64,000 nucleotides of DNA from UBA1723 sp045629285 (GTDB lineage Bacteria; Bacteroidota; Bacteroidia; Bacteroidales; Paludibacteraceae): positions 1-64,000 of the forward strand of contig JAZQQY010000035.1 in NCBI GenBank assembly GCA_045629285.1. Reading direction: 5' to 3'. This document shows positions 63,767 to 64,000 of the stretch, one piece after another; position 1 is the stretch's first letter, and each line of letters opens with the position of its first letter. Position numbers and translations under genes: made by a program. A model generated the notes under the pieces. It was not told where the DNA came from. It saw only the letters and a program-made list of their open reading frames with translations, and ran no database searches.

Positions 63767-64000
63767 CCTCAGCACATTTAGAATACAGATATGAAAGTCT
63801 GTATACATTATAGATCATTAGCAACGGTTCGTCAGACAAAAGATTCTTCTCCATCCGGGCCCGACAATGCTTAAATGGAAACCTCATCAACCAACCAATC
63901 GGATATTTACGTAGTTTCTCATATAGCTGCAAAAGACGTGATGTCGGCAAAAGCAAATCACGATGCTCAATAAGATTATCAATGGCAACACGTGTCTTGT
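63747..64000 (-). CDS. Unidentified protein, 3' end only
   Basis: The final 83 codons of a gene entering from the right edge. Residues include LLLPTSRLLQLYEKLRKYP and MIYNVYRLSYLY. Helical, basic and Leu-rich; no motif recognised. The TGA overlaps the start of the TIGR02757 gene, suggesting a coupled operon. Confidence 0.7.
   Translation of the reverse strand, partial: KTRVAIDNLIEHRDLLLPTSRLLQLYEKLRKYPIGWLMRFPFKHCRARMEKNLLSDEPLLMIYNVYRLSYLYSKCAEDEGKNY

Noticed and set aside
1..64000. CRISPR arrays, tRNA, rRNA and insertion sequences
   Set aside because: No regularly spaced direct repeats with unique spacers, no cloverleaf sequences in the gaps and no transposase or integrase frames were seen.

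Overview
The window is chromosomal DNA from a member of the Bacteroidota, most likely a fibre-degrading gut or rumen Bacteroidales. The reasons are internal. Many genes are preceded by the Bacteroidota -7 box TAnnTTTG. Several secreted proteins end in type IX secretion (T9SS) sorting domains, and there is a GldB lipoprotein. FISUMP-type and BspA-like leucine-rich-repeat surface proteins are present, as is a TIGR02757 protein. IleS is the long form with the GIHH variant of the HIGH motif. Plant-wall enzymes recur: two GH5, one GH3 and a CE15 glucuronoyl esterase.

Layout. 1-2337: a truncated FISUMP surface protein and a secreted GH5, both on the minus strand. 2594-8722: an A/T-rich plus-strand accessory locus of four large genes: a YD-like-repeat protein with a possible C-terminal zinc site, a membrane-anchored MORN-2 repeat protein, and two membrane-anchored DEDDh (DnaQ-like) exonucleases. 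Three direct copies of a ~73 bp promoter-bearing repeat precede three of the four genes. This is the best candidate for an undescribed system. 8723-10708: two tiny ORFs (a hydrophobic peptide and a J-domain fragment), a thioredoxin-fold protein and a lipoprotein. 10839-15192: a four-gene minus-strand envelope operon (beta-barrel, Kelch lipoprotein, beta-helix lipoprotein, secreted EEP-family phosphodiesterase). 15286-18757: RluA-type pseudouridine synthase and aspS. 18852-22314: VWA (DUF2201) and MoxR ATPase with two membrane proteins. 22529-29109: lon, gldB, an ABC-F ATPase and a leucine-rich-repeat protein. 29223-35192: a 1989-residue T9SS type B adhesin-like protein.

35386-42856: a sugar isomerase-like protein, miaA, tatD, a secreted HExxH protein, glutathione peroxidase and a second GH5. 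42940-48920: a hypothetical protein, two FISUMP proteins and ileS. 49072-52270: trmD, a 58-codon ORF, a DUF4349 lipoprotein, an ABM-domain protein, folK and a Nudix hydrolase. 52321-57494: GH3, hisS and an unknown secreted protein. 57575-57679: a probable free-standing small RNA with its own promoter and terminator. 57760-64000: a MATE transporter, CE15 esterase, an unknown membrane protein, a TIGR02757 protein and the end of one further gene.

The carbohydrate enzymes would open xyloglucan/beta-glucan chains (GH5), trim oligosaccharides (GH3) and cleave lignin-glucuronoxylan esters (CE15). Housekeeping tRNA genes (aspS, ileS, hisS, trmD, miaA) are interspersed. No tRNA, rRNA, CRISPR array, integrase or insertion sequence was seen. 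All functional calls rest on reading motifs by eye; no database search was run.
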